Assembly (NCBI GenBank): GCA_019058295.1
Contig: JAHPZI010000014.1
Span: 47,935-111,934 of the forward strand
Source: Promethearchaeota archaeon
GTDB lineage: Archaea > Asgardarchaeota > Lokiarchaeia > Sigyniarchaeales > SOKP01
Reading direction: 5' to 3'
Length of the DNA stretch: 64,000 nt
Shown piece by piece: positions 29,533 to 39,848 of this stretch. Below the pieces are notes generated by a model. It saw nothing but the letters and a program-made list of their open reading frames with translations, ran no database searches and was not told the DNA's origin. The position numbers were made by a program, and so were the translations under genes. Each line of letters begins with the position of its first letter. The stretch's first letter is position 1.

Positions 29533-29693
29533 AATTCTATATAAAATTAGATAGAAAATAAAAATAGCAACTTAAAGAATTGATTAAATTCCAAAATTTT
29601 ATTTATTTTGCTCTATTATAACTCTAAAGTATTATGGAATTGTTTTTGAATTAAGTTTTTAATTTTAATAATTAGAAACTAAAATCTGAAATT

Positions 29694-30152
29694 ATGGCAA
29701 GACTTCACAGTAGAAAGAAAGGGAAAAGTGGAAGTACTAGACCTCCACGATTGGAGAAACCTGATTGGATTGAGAGATCCGCGGAGGAAGTTGAAAATTT
29801 AGTTGTCAAATTAGCCAAAAAAGGATACTCTAAATCAATAATAGGAGATATATTAAGGGATAGCTATGGAATACCCTTAGTAAAGGTAGTTTCTGGAAAA
29901 AAAATAAGCCAAATTCTCAAAGAAAATGAAATTGAATCTTCTCTTCCCGAAGATCTAACAAATTTAGTAAAAAAGGCTCTAAATATAAGAAAGCATATTG
30001 AATCGAACCATAAGGATCTTGAAGGAAAAAAAGGATTACAACGGACAGAATCTAAAATATATCGCTTAATTAAATATTATAAAAAGACTAGTGTATTACC
30101 GATGGACTTCAAATACGATCCCGAAAAGATTAGAACAATTGTAGCTAAATAA
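29694..30152 (+). CDS. rps15: Small-subunit ribosomal protein uS15
   Basis: 152 aa, the archaeal/eukaryotic length with the long N-terminal extension. MARLHSRKKGKSGSTRP is the typical start, followed by the S15 core with the SNHKDLEGKKGLQ-type loop and the YYKKTSVLP segment. It binds 16S rRNA in the platform. The eS1 gene follows by 32 nt, a common archaeal order. Confidence 0.97.
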   Translation: MARLHSRKKGKSGSTRPPRLEKPDWIERSAEEVENLVVKLAKKGYSKSIIGDILRDSYGIPLVKVVSGKKISQILKENEIESSLPEDLTNLVKKALNIRKHIESNHKDLEGKKGLQRTESKIYRLIKYYKKTSVLPMDFKYDPEKIRTIVAK

Positions 30153-30184
30153 TTTATTTTTACACATAAACGAATTTTGATAAA

Positions 30185-30961
30185 ATGAGTCAGAAAGCTA
30201 AAAGGAAAAAAAAAGCTAAGATTAAAAAAGTATCATTTAAAGATAAGGATTGGTATGAAATTATTACCCCTAAAATCTTTAAATTTAAACCTATAGGAGA
30301 AATTCTTGGATTAGATAATACTGTTTTAGGTCGAACAGTAGAAGCCTTATTATTCGATTTTACTGATGATTTCAATGATATTAATTTAAAGTTAAGGTTC
30401 AAGGTTATAAATGTTAATCCTGAGACAAAAAAATGCGAGACTATGTTTCTTGGTCATCAATATACTAATGATTTCGTTCGGAGTCTCGTTGGGAGGGGAG
30501 CTACGAAGATTCAAACAATTCAAAATCTTACAACTAAAGATGGTTTTATATTCCGTGTTACAACTATATGTAATACAATTAAACGAGCGAGAAATTCTCA
30601 ACAAATTATAATTCGAAAAATAATGCGAGACATTTTAAAAGAATTTGCTAAGTCATTAAATCACGAAAAATTTATTATTGGAATGATTTATGGAGAATTT
30701 CAAAATCAAATTGCAAGAGTTGCTAAAAGTATTTATCCATTATCTAGTTCCAAACTCATTAAGAGTATTTTAATCTCTTCTCCTGAGGGGATTAAAGATA
30801 AGGCTGTAAGCCCAGATGAACAATTTGAGATAGTGGAAGTTGATGTAAAAAGGAGTCGTAAATCTGAGATTAAACGAACAGAGCGCATCAATGTAAAGAA
30901 ATTTGTACAAAAAAAAAAAGCGATTAATAATAAAAAAGAAGAATCCACGACCTCTGATTAA
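30185..30961 (+). CDS. rps3ae: Small-subunit ribosomal protein eS1 (S3Ae)
   Basis: 258 aa. The basic N-terminus is followed by KDWYEIITPKIF, LGRTVEALLFDFTDDF and RKIMRDILKEFA, all typical for eS1. The C-terminal tail is longer and more basic than in many archaea (ending in KKKAINNKKEES). Cotranscribed with rps15. Confidence 0.96.
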   Translation: MSQKAKRKKKAKIKKVSFKDKDWYEIITPKIFKFKPIGEILGLDNTVLGRTVEALLFDFTDDFNDINLKLRFKVINVNPETKKCETMFLGHQYTNDFVRSLVGRGATKIQTIQNLTTKDGFIFRVTTICNTIKRARNSQQIIIRKIMRDILKEFAKSLNHEKFIIGMIYGEFQNQIARVAKSIYPLSSSKLIKSILISSPEGIKDKAVSPDEQFEIVEVDVKRSRKSEIKRTERINVKKFVQKKKAINNKKEESTTSD

Positions 30962-31171
30962 AATATTCATATAGGAATATTAAAGAATAACCTTATTCTT
31001 TCTAAAAAATTTAGATCTTTAAGTTTTTGAATAATTAGAATAATTTCTTTTTGATTTATCTTTATGTCGTTTTGTTATTAAGAGTTAAATTTTAATTTTT
31101 TATGGGTAAATATATATAATAAAGCCTAAATTCTTTTAATTTGATATAAATTAATAATAAAAGGTAAAAAC

Positions 31172-32941
31172 ATGTGTGCCCAAATTAATGAGGAAGGAAA
31201 TAGAAATAATCCATACTCTTTTGACGATTATCTATTTGTCAGAAATCAATTTAATTATTATAAAGATGACGAATTTTTCCAAGCTTTAGTTAAAAAGTAT
31301 ACTGGAGATGAATTCGAAAAAATAAATAAAGAACTTCTTGCTCTTTCTGATTATGTGTCTTTTAGATTTAGGGATTTAGCTGATAAAAGTAATGATCTTG
31401 AAAATCGAATAAAAGTTACCAAAATAAAACACTATGATGCTCATAATCATAGAATTGACAGAATAGAGCGATGTGCTGAAACTGAAATTTTAGAGAGAGA
31501 GATATTCAGTCTTGGATTGTTCGATCCTAATAGGAATAGTCCATGGAGTAGATTTGCGAAATTGTTTTTATTATCTCAAAATAGCGAATTCGGTGTTATC
31601 TGCCCCATAGTATGTACTCATGGAATGGTTTGGCTCCTGCAGCAATATGAAGACATGTTAGATCCCGAAGCATTAAAAATTCTGGAACATGTTCGAAATG
31701 GCACGGGCGAATATAGTAATGGTGAATATGGCAGAGGAGCTCAATTTGTTACTGAAATTCAAGGAGGTAGTGATGTTCCATCAAATCTTGTTGAAGCTGT
31801 TTTTGAGGAGGCTGAAGGTCCTGATGGGATCTCGAATTGCTGGAGACTTTATGGACAGAAATTTTTTTGTTCAGCAGCACATGCTGATTATGCTGTGGTA
31901 ACAGCTAAACCTAAAGGAACCCCTACATCAACTAAAATTGCGGTGTTTGCCGTTCCAGCTTGGTTACCAAAAAATAAGGAGAAAGAAATAAGAAATTCCT
32001 ATACAATAGATAGACTTAAACCAAAACTAGGAACTGCAGAATTACCAACAGCAGAAATAACATATAATGGTGCTGTTGCCTATCCTATAGGGCCTCTTGA
32101 AAAAGGATTAGCTGACATTGTTGGGATTGTTCTTTCATTATCACGATTAGATATTGGATTATCAATGGCAAGTGGAGCATTGAGAGTTGCTCGTGAAGCT
32201 ACATTATATGCTCAATTTAGAACCGCATTTGGAGTTCCCGTATCAAACTTTCCTTTAATGATAAATCAAATTAATGATTTAAATCACACAGCTATGAGAT
32301 CTGCAGCAGGAGCTTTTAAAGTATATTCTGAATTTATTCATTTTGGTGAAGAACTAATTGCGGGATTAAGAGACTTGGAAAAAATTGGAGATATAACTGA
32401 ACGTAAACGACGATTTAGGCTACGTGAACTTGTAATGTTGCAAAAGATTGTCGTATGCGACGAAGCTCCAGCTTTGATAAGAATGGCAATCTCATTTTTT
32501 GGAGGGCATGGAATTATGGAAGATTTCTTGTCATTTCCACGCGTGCATCGTGATTCTATGATTATGGAGCTCTGGGAGGGACCTCGCAACGTTTTACTTA
32601 CTCAGATTCATCGTGATTTTCAAAGAGTCAAAGATTGGTATCCTGCTGATGATTTTGCTCGAGATCTCCTAGCAGGTGCCAAATCTGATGTTGTTGAACC
32701 TTATGCTGCTGAGTTTCTCCGAATAATGTCTCATGAAAGCTTATTAAAAAATGATGCTGAAACCCTTGCTATATGTCGAGATTGGCAAGAATTTTCCAAC
32801 AAGCTTTTACAAGCTTACCAGGATCAAGCACTTGCAGAACTCGATTATCAAGGTACGCCTTTAAAATTTTCTCGTTTGTTGCGTAAATTTAAAAAGGAGG
32901 AAAAGAAAAAAAAGCAGGTTATTACCGAAGCGAATTCCTAA
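31172..32941 (+). CDS. Acyl-CoA dehydrogenase, long form
   Basis: 589 aa. The flavin-contact segment TEIQGGSDVPSN and later SRLDIGLSMASGALRVAREATLYA, FGVPVSNFPL and FGGHGIMEDFLSFPRVHRDSMIMELWEGPRNV belong to the acyl-CoA dehydrogenase fold. Length and C-terminal extension put it nearer the AidB or long FadE-like groups than the ~380-aa short-chain enzymes. It would oxidise an acyl-CoA to the enoyl-CoA using FAD, passing electrons to ETF. GGTAAAAAC precedes the ATG. Confidence 0.92.
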   Translation: MCAQINEEGNRNNPYSFDDYLFVRNQFNYYKDDEFFQALVKKYTGDEFEKINKELLALSDYVSFRFRDLADKSNDLENRIKVTKIKHYDAHNHRIDRIERCAETEILEREIFSLGLFDPNRNSPWSRFAKLFLLSQNSEFGVICPIVCTHGMVWLLQQYEDMLDPEALKILEHVRNGTGEYSNGEYGRGAQFVTEIQGGSDVPSNLVEAVFEEAEGPDGISNCWRLYGQKFFCSAAHADYAVVTAKPKGTPTSTKIAVFAVPAWLPKNKEKEIRNSYTIDRLKPKLGTAELPTAEITYNGAVAYPIGPLEKGLADIVGIVLSLSRLDIGLSMASGALRVAREATLYAQFRTAFGVPVSNFPLMINQINDLNHTAMRSAAGAFKVYSEFIHFGEELIAGLRDLEKIGDITERKRRFRLRELVMLQKIVVCDEAPALIRMAISFFGGHGIMEDFLSFPRVHRDSMIMELWEGPRNVLLTQIHRDFQRVKDWYPADDFARDLLAGAKSDVVEPYAAEFLRIMSHESLLKNDAETLAICRDWQEFSNKLLQAYQDQALAELDYQGTPLKFSRLLRKFKKEEKKKKQVITEANS

Positions 32942-32961
32942 GTAATAAGGGTTTTTTTTCA

Positions 32962-33864
32962 CTAAAATTCTCTTTCTAAACCTAAAAAATAATCCTCCAA
33001 ATATTTATATAGTTTAATATCTCCTGAGAATTCTTTATGTAGAATATATTCTTTAGAAATTTGGATTTTTAATAACTTCATAAGATCTTTAATTTCAAAA
33101 AAATTCCCAGAAGCAAAAATGGTTAAAGAAAAATGGTTTTTATCAATTTGATCGTATAAAATTATTTTTTTGTTCTTCTTATCTTCTAAATCAAATATAT
33201 GAATCTGTTTGATATTATACTTGTTAGTCCGTATTAAAGTATTCATTTCAATTGTAGCTAATTGCGCTGAAAAACTAGAATTATATAATTCAATATTTTC
33301 AGCGGTTATTTCTTTATTTAAATTATTTAAAAGAGTTGGCTCGAACAATTTTGATATTATTGGTAATCCTTGGCTTGAGATTCCTCCATATAATAATTTA
33401 TTAGTTGTATCATGATCAACTTCTTGTTTTATTTCCTCATGTTCTAAAAGAATTTCATATTTACTACATAAAAAATCAGTAATATTATTAATAATTTCTT
33501 TAAATATTGGTTTTTTTGAACATCTTTCTAATAGATCTCCAGTATTATAATTAGCATTAACCTTTTGATAAAATTCTCCTAACATATTTTGAATCTCTTG
33601 AGAACTTTCTTCGTATTCACCGCTCACTAAAAAAAATAAATTTTTATTGGTTTCAGAAAGCTCATGTCGAATAAATAATCGTTCTTTTTCCTTGTCACTC
33701 TTTAAATAAATACTATTTAACCGCCATGTTCGTTTAGGATTAAAACTTCTAATGAGCTTCTCAACGAATAAAATTATTTCGAAGATATTATATTTTTCTT
33801 CGTTCGAACAATAAAGTATTTCATCTTTTAAGACAATTCCGTAGCTTATCTGTGTTTTTGTCAT
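32962..33864 (-). CDS. Longin-like (eukaryotic-signature type) protein
   Basis: 300 aa, no membrane segments. Residues ~1-100 (ISYGIVLKDEILYCS, then amphipathic strands and VEKLIRSFN) and ~155-290 (GISSQGLPIISKLF, SSFSAQLATIEMNTLIR, FSLTIFASGNFFEI) each show the beta-strand/helix alternation of Asgard longin-like small-GTPase-adaptor domains. The second half begins as such domains usually do, with a Gly-Leu-Pro-Ile strand, then a helix with SAQLATI. By analogy these would interact with small GTPases and membranes. The assignment is from pattern only. Confidence 0.5.
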   Translation of the reverse strand: MTKTQISYGIVLKDEILYCSNEEKYNIFEIILFVEKLIRSFNPKRTWRLNSIYLKSDKEKERLFIRHELSETNKNLFFLVSGEYEESSQEIQNMLGEFYQKVNANYNTGDLLERCSKKPIFKEIINNITDFLCSKYEILLEHEEIKQEVDHDTTNKLLYGGISSQGLPIISKLFEPTLLNNLNKEITAENIELYNSSFSAQLATIEMNTLIRTNKYNIKQIHIFDLEDKKNKKIILYDQIDKNHFSLTIFASGNFFEIKDLMKLLKIQISKEYILHKEFSGDIKLYKYLEDYFLGLEREF

Positions 33865-34141
33865 GAGTAAGAATCTTAATACTTATAAAAGCTCTTAATT
33901 TTAAGTATTTTAAAGACAAAAAAGTAAAAATTTTTTAAGGCTTCTTCTTATCTTCTAAAAAGAATAAGTATTTTAATCTTTTATGAAAATTAATCAAAAA
34001 TATTAATTTCCAATTATTTTAGAAATTAATAAGATTTAATATATCATTTACTAAAGAAAAATGATATAAATTTATACGAATAGGAATTTGGAATTACATC
34101 CTATTAAAAAGCAATAATATCATTAAAAAAAATGGTTTTAG

Positions 34142-34948
34142 ATGGGGTCAAGAATTTTAAAACATACTGAAAGAGAGAAAATTCACAAAGCTGCAGAACT
34201 TCTTTTTAATTCTAAAAGTGCCGTCGTATTGACGGGAGCGGGTATTTCGACAGAATCAGGAATACCCGATTTTAGAGGTGATCATGGAATATGGGAAAAA
34301 TACAAACCCGAGATATACGGAAACATAAAATCTTTTATACGTGACCCTCAGAAATTTTGGCAAATGGCTGAAAAAGTAGCACCTAAATTATTCACAGCAA
34401 AACCTAATCCTGGTCATATTGCGCTCGCTGAACTTGAGGATATGGATCTTCTTAAAGCAATTATCACTCAAAATATTGATGATTTACACCAGAAAGCTGG
34501 TTCAGTATTAGTATATGAGGTTCATGGTAATATTAATCGATTTAATTGTTTTGGATGTAGAGCATCATACACAAAAAAACAAGTACTACAAAAATTGAAA
34601 AAAGAAAAAAGTTTTCCTCCTACATGTGATATATGCACTGCTCCATTAAAACCATCAGTTGTTCTGTTTGGAGAAGGTCTACCTACTTTTGAAATTTATC
34701 AATCCCAGGCATTAGCGCAAAAAGCAGATGTCATGTTAATTGCTGGATCTTCACTTTCAGTTGCTCCTGTTTGTGATTTACCGGCTTATACTTTAAGTGA
34801 AGGTGGCAAATTAATAATCATAAATGATAGACCTACACATTTAGATGATAAAGCAGAAATTGTAATTCATCATAAAACTGGAACAATTTTGCCCTTAATC
34901 GTTGAAGAAATTAAAAAACTCAAGGCAGAAAAAGACTCAAATGTATAA
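34142..34948 (+). CDS. Sirtuin-type NAD-dependent protein deacylase
   Basis: 268 aa. TGAGISTESGIPDFRG binds NAD; TQNIDDLHQKAG and the catalytic His in VYEVHGN follow; CFGC and CDIC form the structural zinc site; LIAGSSLSVAPV and IIINDRPTHLD complete the Rossmann core. It removes acetyl or other acyl groups from lysine using NAD+. Its final codons overlap the start of the radical SAM gene. Confidence 0.95.
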   Translation: MGSRILKHTEREKIHKAAELLFNSKSAVVLTGAGISTESGIPDFRGDHGIWEKYKPEIYGNIKSFIRDPQKFWQMAEKVAPKLFTAKPNPGHIALAELEDMDLLKAIITQNIDDLHQKAGSVLVYEVHGNINRFNCFGCRASYTKKQVLQKLKKEKSFPPTCDICTAPLKPSVVLFGEGLPTFEIYQSQALAQKADVMLIAGSSLSVAPVCDLPAYTLSEGGKLIIINDRPTHLDDKAEIVIHHKTGTILPLIVEEIKKLKAEKDSNV

Positions 34949-36527
34949 TGAAAACATAATTGTAAAGGATTGGCGAAATGTTGACCTATCATTTGGGCTG
35001 ATTTACCCTAATGTTTATAAGATTGCTATGTCATCCTATTCAATTAGACTTCTTTACTTTATGATAAATTCGCACGAAAATTATGTTTGTGAGCGGATTT
35101 TCTTACCTGAGCGTATAAAATTTCCTGCCTCTCAAGATACAACTTCTGAAGACAGACTTAGAAGCATTGAAAATAAAATTCTTCCGAACCAATTTGATAT
35201 ATTAGGATTTTCAATCCAATTTGAAAATGATTTTAAGAATATTTTATGGATATTAGAGAAAGCAGGGATTCCCTTAAATTATAAAGAGCGTAAAGAATCC
35301 TTTATTCAAAAAAAAGGAATATTCCCACTTATTGTCGGGGGAGGTCCTGTAGCAACTTCTAATCCTATGCCTTTAAGTAAAGTATTTGATCTTTTTTTTA
35401 TAGGAGATTCAGAACCAAATTTAGATTTCATCCTTAAATTATTTTTAAAGTACAAATCTAAAAACATAACCTTCCTCAAATTTTTAAAATTAGCAACTTC
35501 TATTGAAGGTATTTACGTTCCTTCTCTTAGTAATAAGGTTAGAAGAGCTGTTCTTAAAAATCTTGACGATTCATCAATTCCCAATTCCCAATTAATTACC
35601 AAAACTTCAAGTGAAAATGCGATATTTGAAGATAGATTTTTTATTGAAATAAATAGAGGCTGTCCGTTTCAATGCAAATTTTGTATTTCATCGTTTCATA
35701 ATTCTCCTTTTAGAAATAGAAGTTTTGAAAACATATCAAATGCTATAGAAGAAGGAATAAGATATTCGGATTTTAAAACAATTAGTCTAATCGGTTCCTG
35801 TGTTTCTGCCCACCCAAAATTCTCCGAGATATGTGAATTTATAATTAATAAAGATAAAAGATTATCAATTCCTTCAATTCGAATAGAGCATCTAACATCT
35901 GAAGTGATTCAAATTCTTGAAAAAGGGGATATTAAAACAATTACAGTAGCACCAGAGACAGGATCGGAAAAATTAAGATATGAGTTAGGAAAAAAAATCT
36001 CAAACGATAAGATAATTTTACTCCTTAAAGAACTTAAAGATTCCAAAATTAAAAACGTAAAATTATATTTTTTAATAGGGCTCCCTAACGAAACTAAGCA
36101 CGAAATAGACGAGACAATTGAATTCCTAAAAGAATTAGCTAATATAAATTTTGATAGAGCTTCTCTTAGAGTAAGTGTTAATCCATTAGTTCCTAAATTA
36201 AATACACCCTATGAAAAAGAGATTAACTCTTTTTTAAAAGAAAATATTAGGACCTTTAAGTTAAAATATCAAAAATTAGAACAAGAATTAAAAAATATTT
36301 CGACAATTAAATTAAAATTTTTAAATTTAAAGGGTATTATTAATAATGCTAAATTACAAGCTTTAATTTCTCTTGGGGATGAAAATATATGTGATCTTCT
36401 TATAAATTACTATTTAAACGGGGCTAATTTTGGATCTTTAAGAAGAACCCAAAAAGAGCAAAATTTCTCTATTGACGATTATTTCCTAAAAATCAAAGGT
36501 TGTTATACTCCTTGGAAATTTAACTAA
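34941..36527 (+). CDS. B12-binding-like radical SAM protein
   Basis: About 528 aa from ATG 34941, which overlaps the stop of the sirtuin gene by 8 nt; an ATG 39 nt upstream is inside that gene and unlikely. The N-terminal third resembles a cobalamin-binding domain (DILGFSIQFENDF, PLIVGGGPVATSNP, IGDSEPN). The radical SAM motif is NRGCPFQCKFCISSF (CxxxCxxC), followed by TVAPETGSEKLR and FLIGLPNET. Methylation, methylthiolation or ring rearrangement are the usual chemistries; the substrate is unknown. Confidence 0.82.
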   Translation: MYNENIIVKDWRNVDLSFGLIYPNVYKIAMSSYSIRLLYFMINSHENYVCERIFLPERIKFPASQDTTSEDRLRSIENKILPNQFDILGFSIQFENDFKNILWILEKAGIPLNYKERKESFIQKKGIFPLIVGGGPVATSNPMPLSKVFDLFFIGDSEPNLDFILKLFLKYKSKNITFLKFLKLATSIEGIYVPSLSNKVRRAVLKNLDDSSIPNSQLITKTSSENAIFEDRFFIEINRGCPFQCKFCISSFHNSPFRNRSFENISNAIEEGIRYSDFKTISLIGSCVSAHPKFSEICEFIINKDKRLSIPSIRIEHLTSEVIQILEKGDIKTITVAPETGSEKLRYELGKKISNDKIILLLKELKDSKIKNVKLYFLIGLPNETKHEIDETIEFLKELANINFDRASLRVSVNPLVPKLNTPYEKEINSFLKENIRTFKLKYQKLEQELKNISTIKLKFLNLKGIINNAKLQALISLGDENICDLLINYYLNGANFGSLRRTQKEQNFSIDDYFLKIKGCYTPWKFN

Positions 36528-36533
36528 AAATCA

Positions 36534-37337
36534 TCAAAAGTTTAAAGTTTTCTTAGTAAAATTAACAACTTTCTGTAAGTAATATTCAGCAACACCAAAT
36601 TTTGTCCTTGTATCAAAAACTAAAATTACAAAATACAAATCTGCGATATAATCAGAAAAAATAAGTTCATTGTTTTTAGATGTATAGAATAATTTTAATA
36701 TTGAATTATTACAGATTTTGACTCGAAAATCAACTTCTTTTGAAAAATTTCGTAGATCTATTCTCTTTAATGTAGAATAAATTACACGCCCTTTATCAGT
36801 TAATAAAATAATTCCCTTTATTTCAGTATTTAAGGAAAGTTCTTTTAAAAAATCAATAATTTTCTCTTCTTTTCGTAAATCAAATTCGGTGCTCAATGTA
36901 TCTTTTATTAGGGCATCTATCTTGAGATCAAATTCTTCATCGTGAATGTATTCCATGTTGATATCAATATTATTCTTACTTATATAATTAATAAATTGAG
37001 CATTAATTTTTGAGGCGATTTCATCTAAAAAAATAATATTTTCAGTTGCCTCTGTTAAAAAGCCATAATAAATTGTATTTTTTTCAAATACAACTAATTT
37101 TACATCCGGCATTTCTATTGTTTTTACTTCATTTTTCAAAAGTTCCCTTGTAAATGACATTAGAGCTGAAAAAAAAGAACTTATAATTTGTTTACTTCCT
37201 ATCTCGTAAGAAGATGTGAAGTTTCTACTATATAAACAGATTCCAGGCTTATTGAATATAAATAAGTTATGGATTTTCTTTTTAAAAGCAGATCTTTTTA
37301 TTTTAAATAGTACTTTGGTTTTATCTTCGATGATCAT
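36534..37337 (-). CDS. Longin-like plus roadblock/LC7-like fusion protein
   Basis: 267 aa, soluble. Residues ~18-120 (LFIFNKPGICLYSRNF, a helix with SFFSALMSFTRELL, then strands VKLVVFEKNTIYYGFLT and a helix) look like the longin-like domain common in Asgard archaea. Residues ~165-265 (IKGIILLTDKGRVIYSTL, VDFRVKICNNSILKLFYT, IADLYFVILVFD, then a helix) match the roadblock/LC7 alternation. Such proteins in eukaryotes are subunits or regulators of small-GTPase complexes (Ragulator, TRAPP, dynein). The gene converges on the radical SAM gene, 6 nt apart. Confidence 0.65.
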   Translation of the reverse strand: MIIEDKTKVLFKIKRSAFKKKIHNLFIFNKPGICLYSRNFTSSYEIGSKQIISSFFSALMSFTRELLKNEVKTIEMPDVKLVVFEKNTIYYGFLTEATENIIFLDEIASKINAQFINYISKNNIDINMEYIHDEEFDLKIDALIKDTLSTEFDLRKEEKIIDFLKELSLNTEIKGIILLTDKGRVIYSTLKRIDLRNFSKEVDFRVKICNNSILKLFYTSKNNELIFSDYIADLYFVILVFDTRTKFGVAEYYLQKVVNFTKKTLNF

Positions 37338-37563
37338 ATTATTTTTTTAAATTTAAAATATAAAAAGCTCGATTTTTCGTTGAAAGAAATTATGTTTGGA
37401 ATTCAAAAGTTCATTAATAACTTAATAAAAGATCAAAAATTAATTATTAAAACCATTTATTTTATAAATTGCTAATCGATACATTTAAAAAGATTAGTAT
37501 TAAAAATTAATATAATACAATCTATTTTAAATAAAAATCTAAAAAAAATTGGATGAAAGCAAT

Positions 37564-39372
37564 ATGAATAAAAAAATTTTATACGCGTTTATTTTTACAT
37601 CCATTTTTATAGTAAGCACCGTATCAGTGATAGCTCAACCTGCTGCTGCTGCTCATTGGAAATTAGGGATCCCAGAAGAGGCAAAAGGAATGGAAGTGGA
37701 GAGCGAAGTTACAGTATATGATAAGGACGCTTGGGAAGAACATGTAGGCCCTGAACATAATGATAAGGTTACAGAAGTATATGCAGGGGATTCAGATGAA
37801 GTTGGTGCAAGATCAAAAACAAAAGTTAATGATTTCGAGGGCGAAAAAATTGATTTCTTCAGTGATTTTGTAATGACAATGGATGTACCACTTGATGAAA
37901 ATGGTCAGCCACTAGAAATTATGGGAAGATCACTTACAGATTATTGGTCTGCGGTTACTACTGCAAATAGCATTTTGAGGGAAATCGCATATAGAGATGA
38001 GGACGCACTCGCTGATGACCCACCTTTTGCTAATGTTACTACTGTAAAGCCTTCGCTAGACCTTAATGCATCTATTGGTGGCGCTATAGATTGTGGCCCC
38101 ATCGCGCAACTAGAAATTTTAACACAGCTAATATGGCAACTCAAAAATCCGGCCTTTCCAGATGTAAATCCATTTGACTGGGGAGATCCTAACCATCGAG
38201 CAGGAGCCGTTGCAACAGAGGCGATGAATTATGATGAAAACAGTCCTATGCAGATCTGTAATTGGTCAGATTATCTTCAATGGATAACAGAAATTGGGAT
38301 ATTAAGTGAAGAACAAAGCCGGGAAAAGTATAATACAGAATATTCAGGAACTGAAATTGATATAGATTATTGGGATTATGTCACGGACGGGGATTATGAT
38401 TCCAATCCAGATGAGGATGATTGGATCCGTCCTATCCTAAACGATCCACATGCCTATTATGATATATATCAAAAATTCATAGGATACTTGGGTGAGCAAC
38501 TTGGTTATGCGGATAAGATAATAGAAGCGATAAAACATATTAAAGGTATATATCAAAATTGTTATCCCGTTCCTTCATTGGGTCCTATTTTAGGAGTCAA
38601 TCAAACGATTTTCTGGTATGCATCTCATCTAGCAGTCGATATGGCATTACAAGGGATGTATAATCTTACAGATCCTGATAATGCCGATAAACTACTTCTA
38701 TATAATCAAGCACTTGCGACTGGAAATTTAGTTACTTTATATCTTGATGGTCTTCTTGATGCAAGTGGCACGAATATTCTTCAACAATATTTCGACTATC
38801 CTGCTGGACTCAACTATATTAGGCATTTCATCGTGGATGAAGTCCCAATGCAGAAGAAAGAATTCTTGGCTCTCTTATTTGAACAAGGAATATATGCCAT
38901 GCAACCTGTGGATAAATACCTTGAGAAAATAATCGATGATTTCGATATTGATGATGATGCGATCTGGGGAGATAATTTTGTAACTGATGGACTAGTGGCG
39001 ATGGATGCTTTAAATAGAGGTGGGATTTCAGTTGACGGTAAAGAAGTCACTGTAGAATATGATTGGGTGTATTTGGTATATGATACTCCTGATGGAATTG
39101 TCCAAGTAGAAGATGAAGCCATGGTACCGGGATTAATAGAGGCGGGTATTATTCCTGCGGGTGCAGAACCTCGTAAAGACTATGAGATCATCTATACTTA
39201 TGGTGATACTGGAGGTCAAATTGCAATTGAATATAAGGGGTCTGATACATTCTTCAAGGTTGAAAGTATTGCACCACTTATTCCTGGCTATGAAATTACG
39301 ATCTTATTAGCCTCAGCCGCAATTTCTGCAATTGCACTTATCTATGTCGTTATGAAAAAGAAAAGGATGTAA
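37564..39372 (+). CDS. Secreted, C-terminally anchored surface protein
   Basis: About 602 aa from ATG 37564 (an ATG at 37549 adds five residues). MNKKILYAFIFTSIFIVSTVSV followed by IAQPAAAAH is a signal peptide. The large acidic ectodomain (rich in Asp, Trp and Tyr) has no fold I recognise. The end, IPGYEITILLASAAISAIAL then MKKKRM, is a PGF-CTERM-like sorting or anchoring signal of the kind seen on Lokiarchaeal surface proteins. Codon use is more GC-rich than neighbours, as expected for an abundant protein. It may be an S-layer-associated protein. Confidence 0.75.
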   Translation: MNKKILYAFIFTSIFIVSTVSVIAQPAAAAHWKLGIPEEAKGMEVESEVTVYDKDAWEEHVGPEHNDKVTEVYAGDSDEVGARSKTKVNDFEGEKIDFFSDFVMTMDVPLDENGQPLEIMGRSLTDYWSAVTTANSILREIAYRDEDALADDPPFANVTTVKPSLDLNASIGGAIDCGPIAQLEILTQLIWQLKNPAFPDVNPFDWGDPNHRAGAVATEAMNYDENSPMQICNWSDYLQWITEIGILSEEQSREKYNTEYSGTEIDIDYWDYVTDGDYDSNPDEDDWIRPILNDPHAYYDIYQKFIGYLGEQLGYADKIIEAIKHIKGIYQNCYPVPSLGPILGVNQTIFWYASHLAVDMALQGMYNLTDPDNADKLLLYNQALATGNLVTLYLDGLLDASGTNILQQYFDYPAGLNYIRHFIVDEVPMQKKEFLALLFEQGIYAMQPVDKYLEKIIDDFDIDDDAIWGDNFVTDGLVAMDALNRGGISVDGKEVTVEYDWVYLVYDTPDGIVQVEDEAMVPGLIEAGIIPAGAEPRKDYEIIYTYGDTGGQIAIEYKGSDTFFKVESIAPLIPGYEITILLASAAISAIALIYVVMKKKRM

Positions 39373-39834
39373 AAACTATTGAATTTTTAAAATTTATTAT
39401 TTATTATTATTTTTTTTTTTCCATTTTTATGAATTTTTTAATTTTTAGTAAAATCTAATTTCGTCTTTTTTAAAATATTAAGTAATCTTTGATTTATTTT
39501 TCTCAGTAATTGTTTTTAGAATTTCACCAATTTTCAATTTCAATGCAACTGTTTAAAAATTATTCTAATTGTTAATCATGTTAAATTTAAGATAATCATT
39601 CAAAAGTGTTGATTTTACGATGAGATCGATGGTAAATATTCATGCTTTTTCGTAAAATGATTGATTTCGCTTACATTTTTGAATTATTTTGTGTAACTAA
39701 AAAATGCATTTAGACCAACATTATTAACATTCTATGATGGTTTAACCTTAAAGTTTAAAAACAAGCTTAACTAATCAATATTTAAATTTAAAATATTTTT
39801 AAATTTATTTTTAAATTATATTTAAAACAATAAT
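39373..39834. other. Intergenic region upstream of the histone-fold gene
   Basis: About 460 bp with no supported frame on either strand. The right end contains long A/T tracts (39781-39825, AATATTTAAATTTAAAATATTTTT and similar) that would serve as TATA-rich promoter DNA for a strongly expressed gene. Confidence 0.4.
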
Positions 39835-39839
39835 GGAGG
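39835..39839 (+). promoter_or_regulatory. Strong Shine-Dalgarno of the histone-fold gene
   Basis: GGAGG nine nt before ATG 39849. It is one of the few full-length SD matches in the window, consistent with high expression of a small chromatin protein. The same sequence and spacing occur at 1862. Confidence 0.7.
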
Positions 39840-39848
39840 AATATAAAA

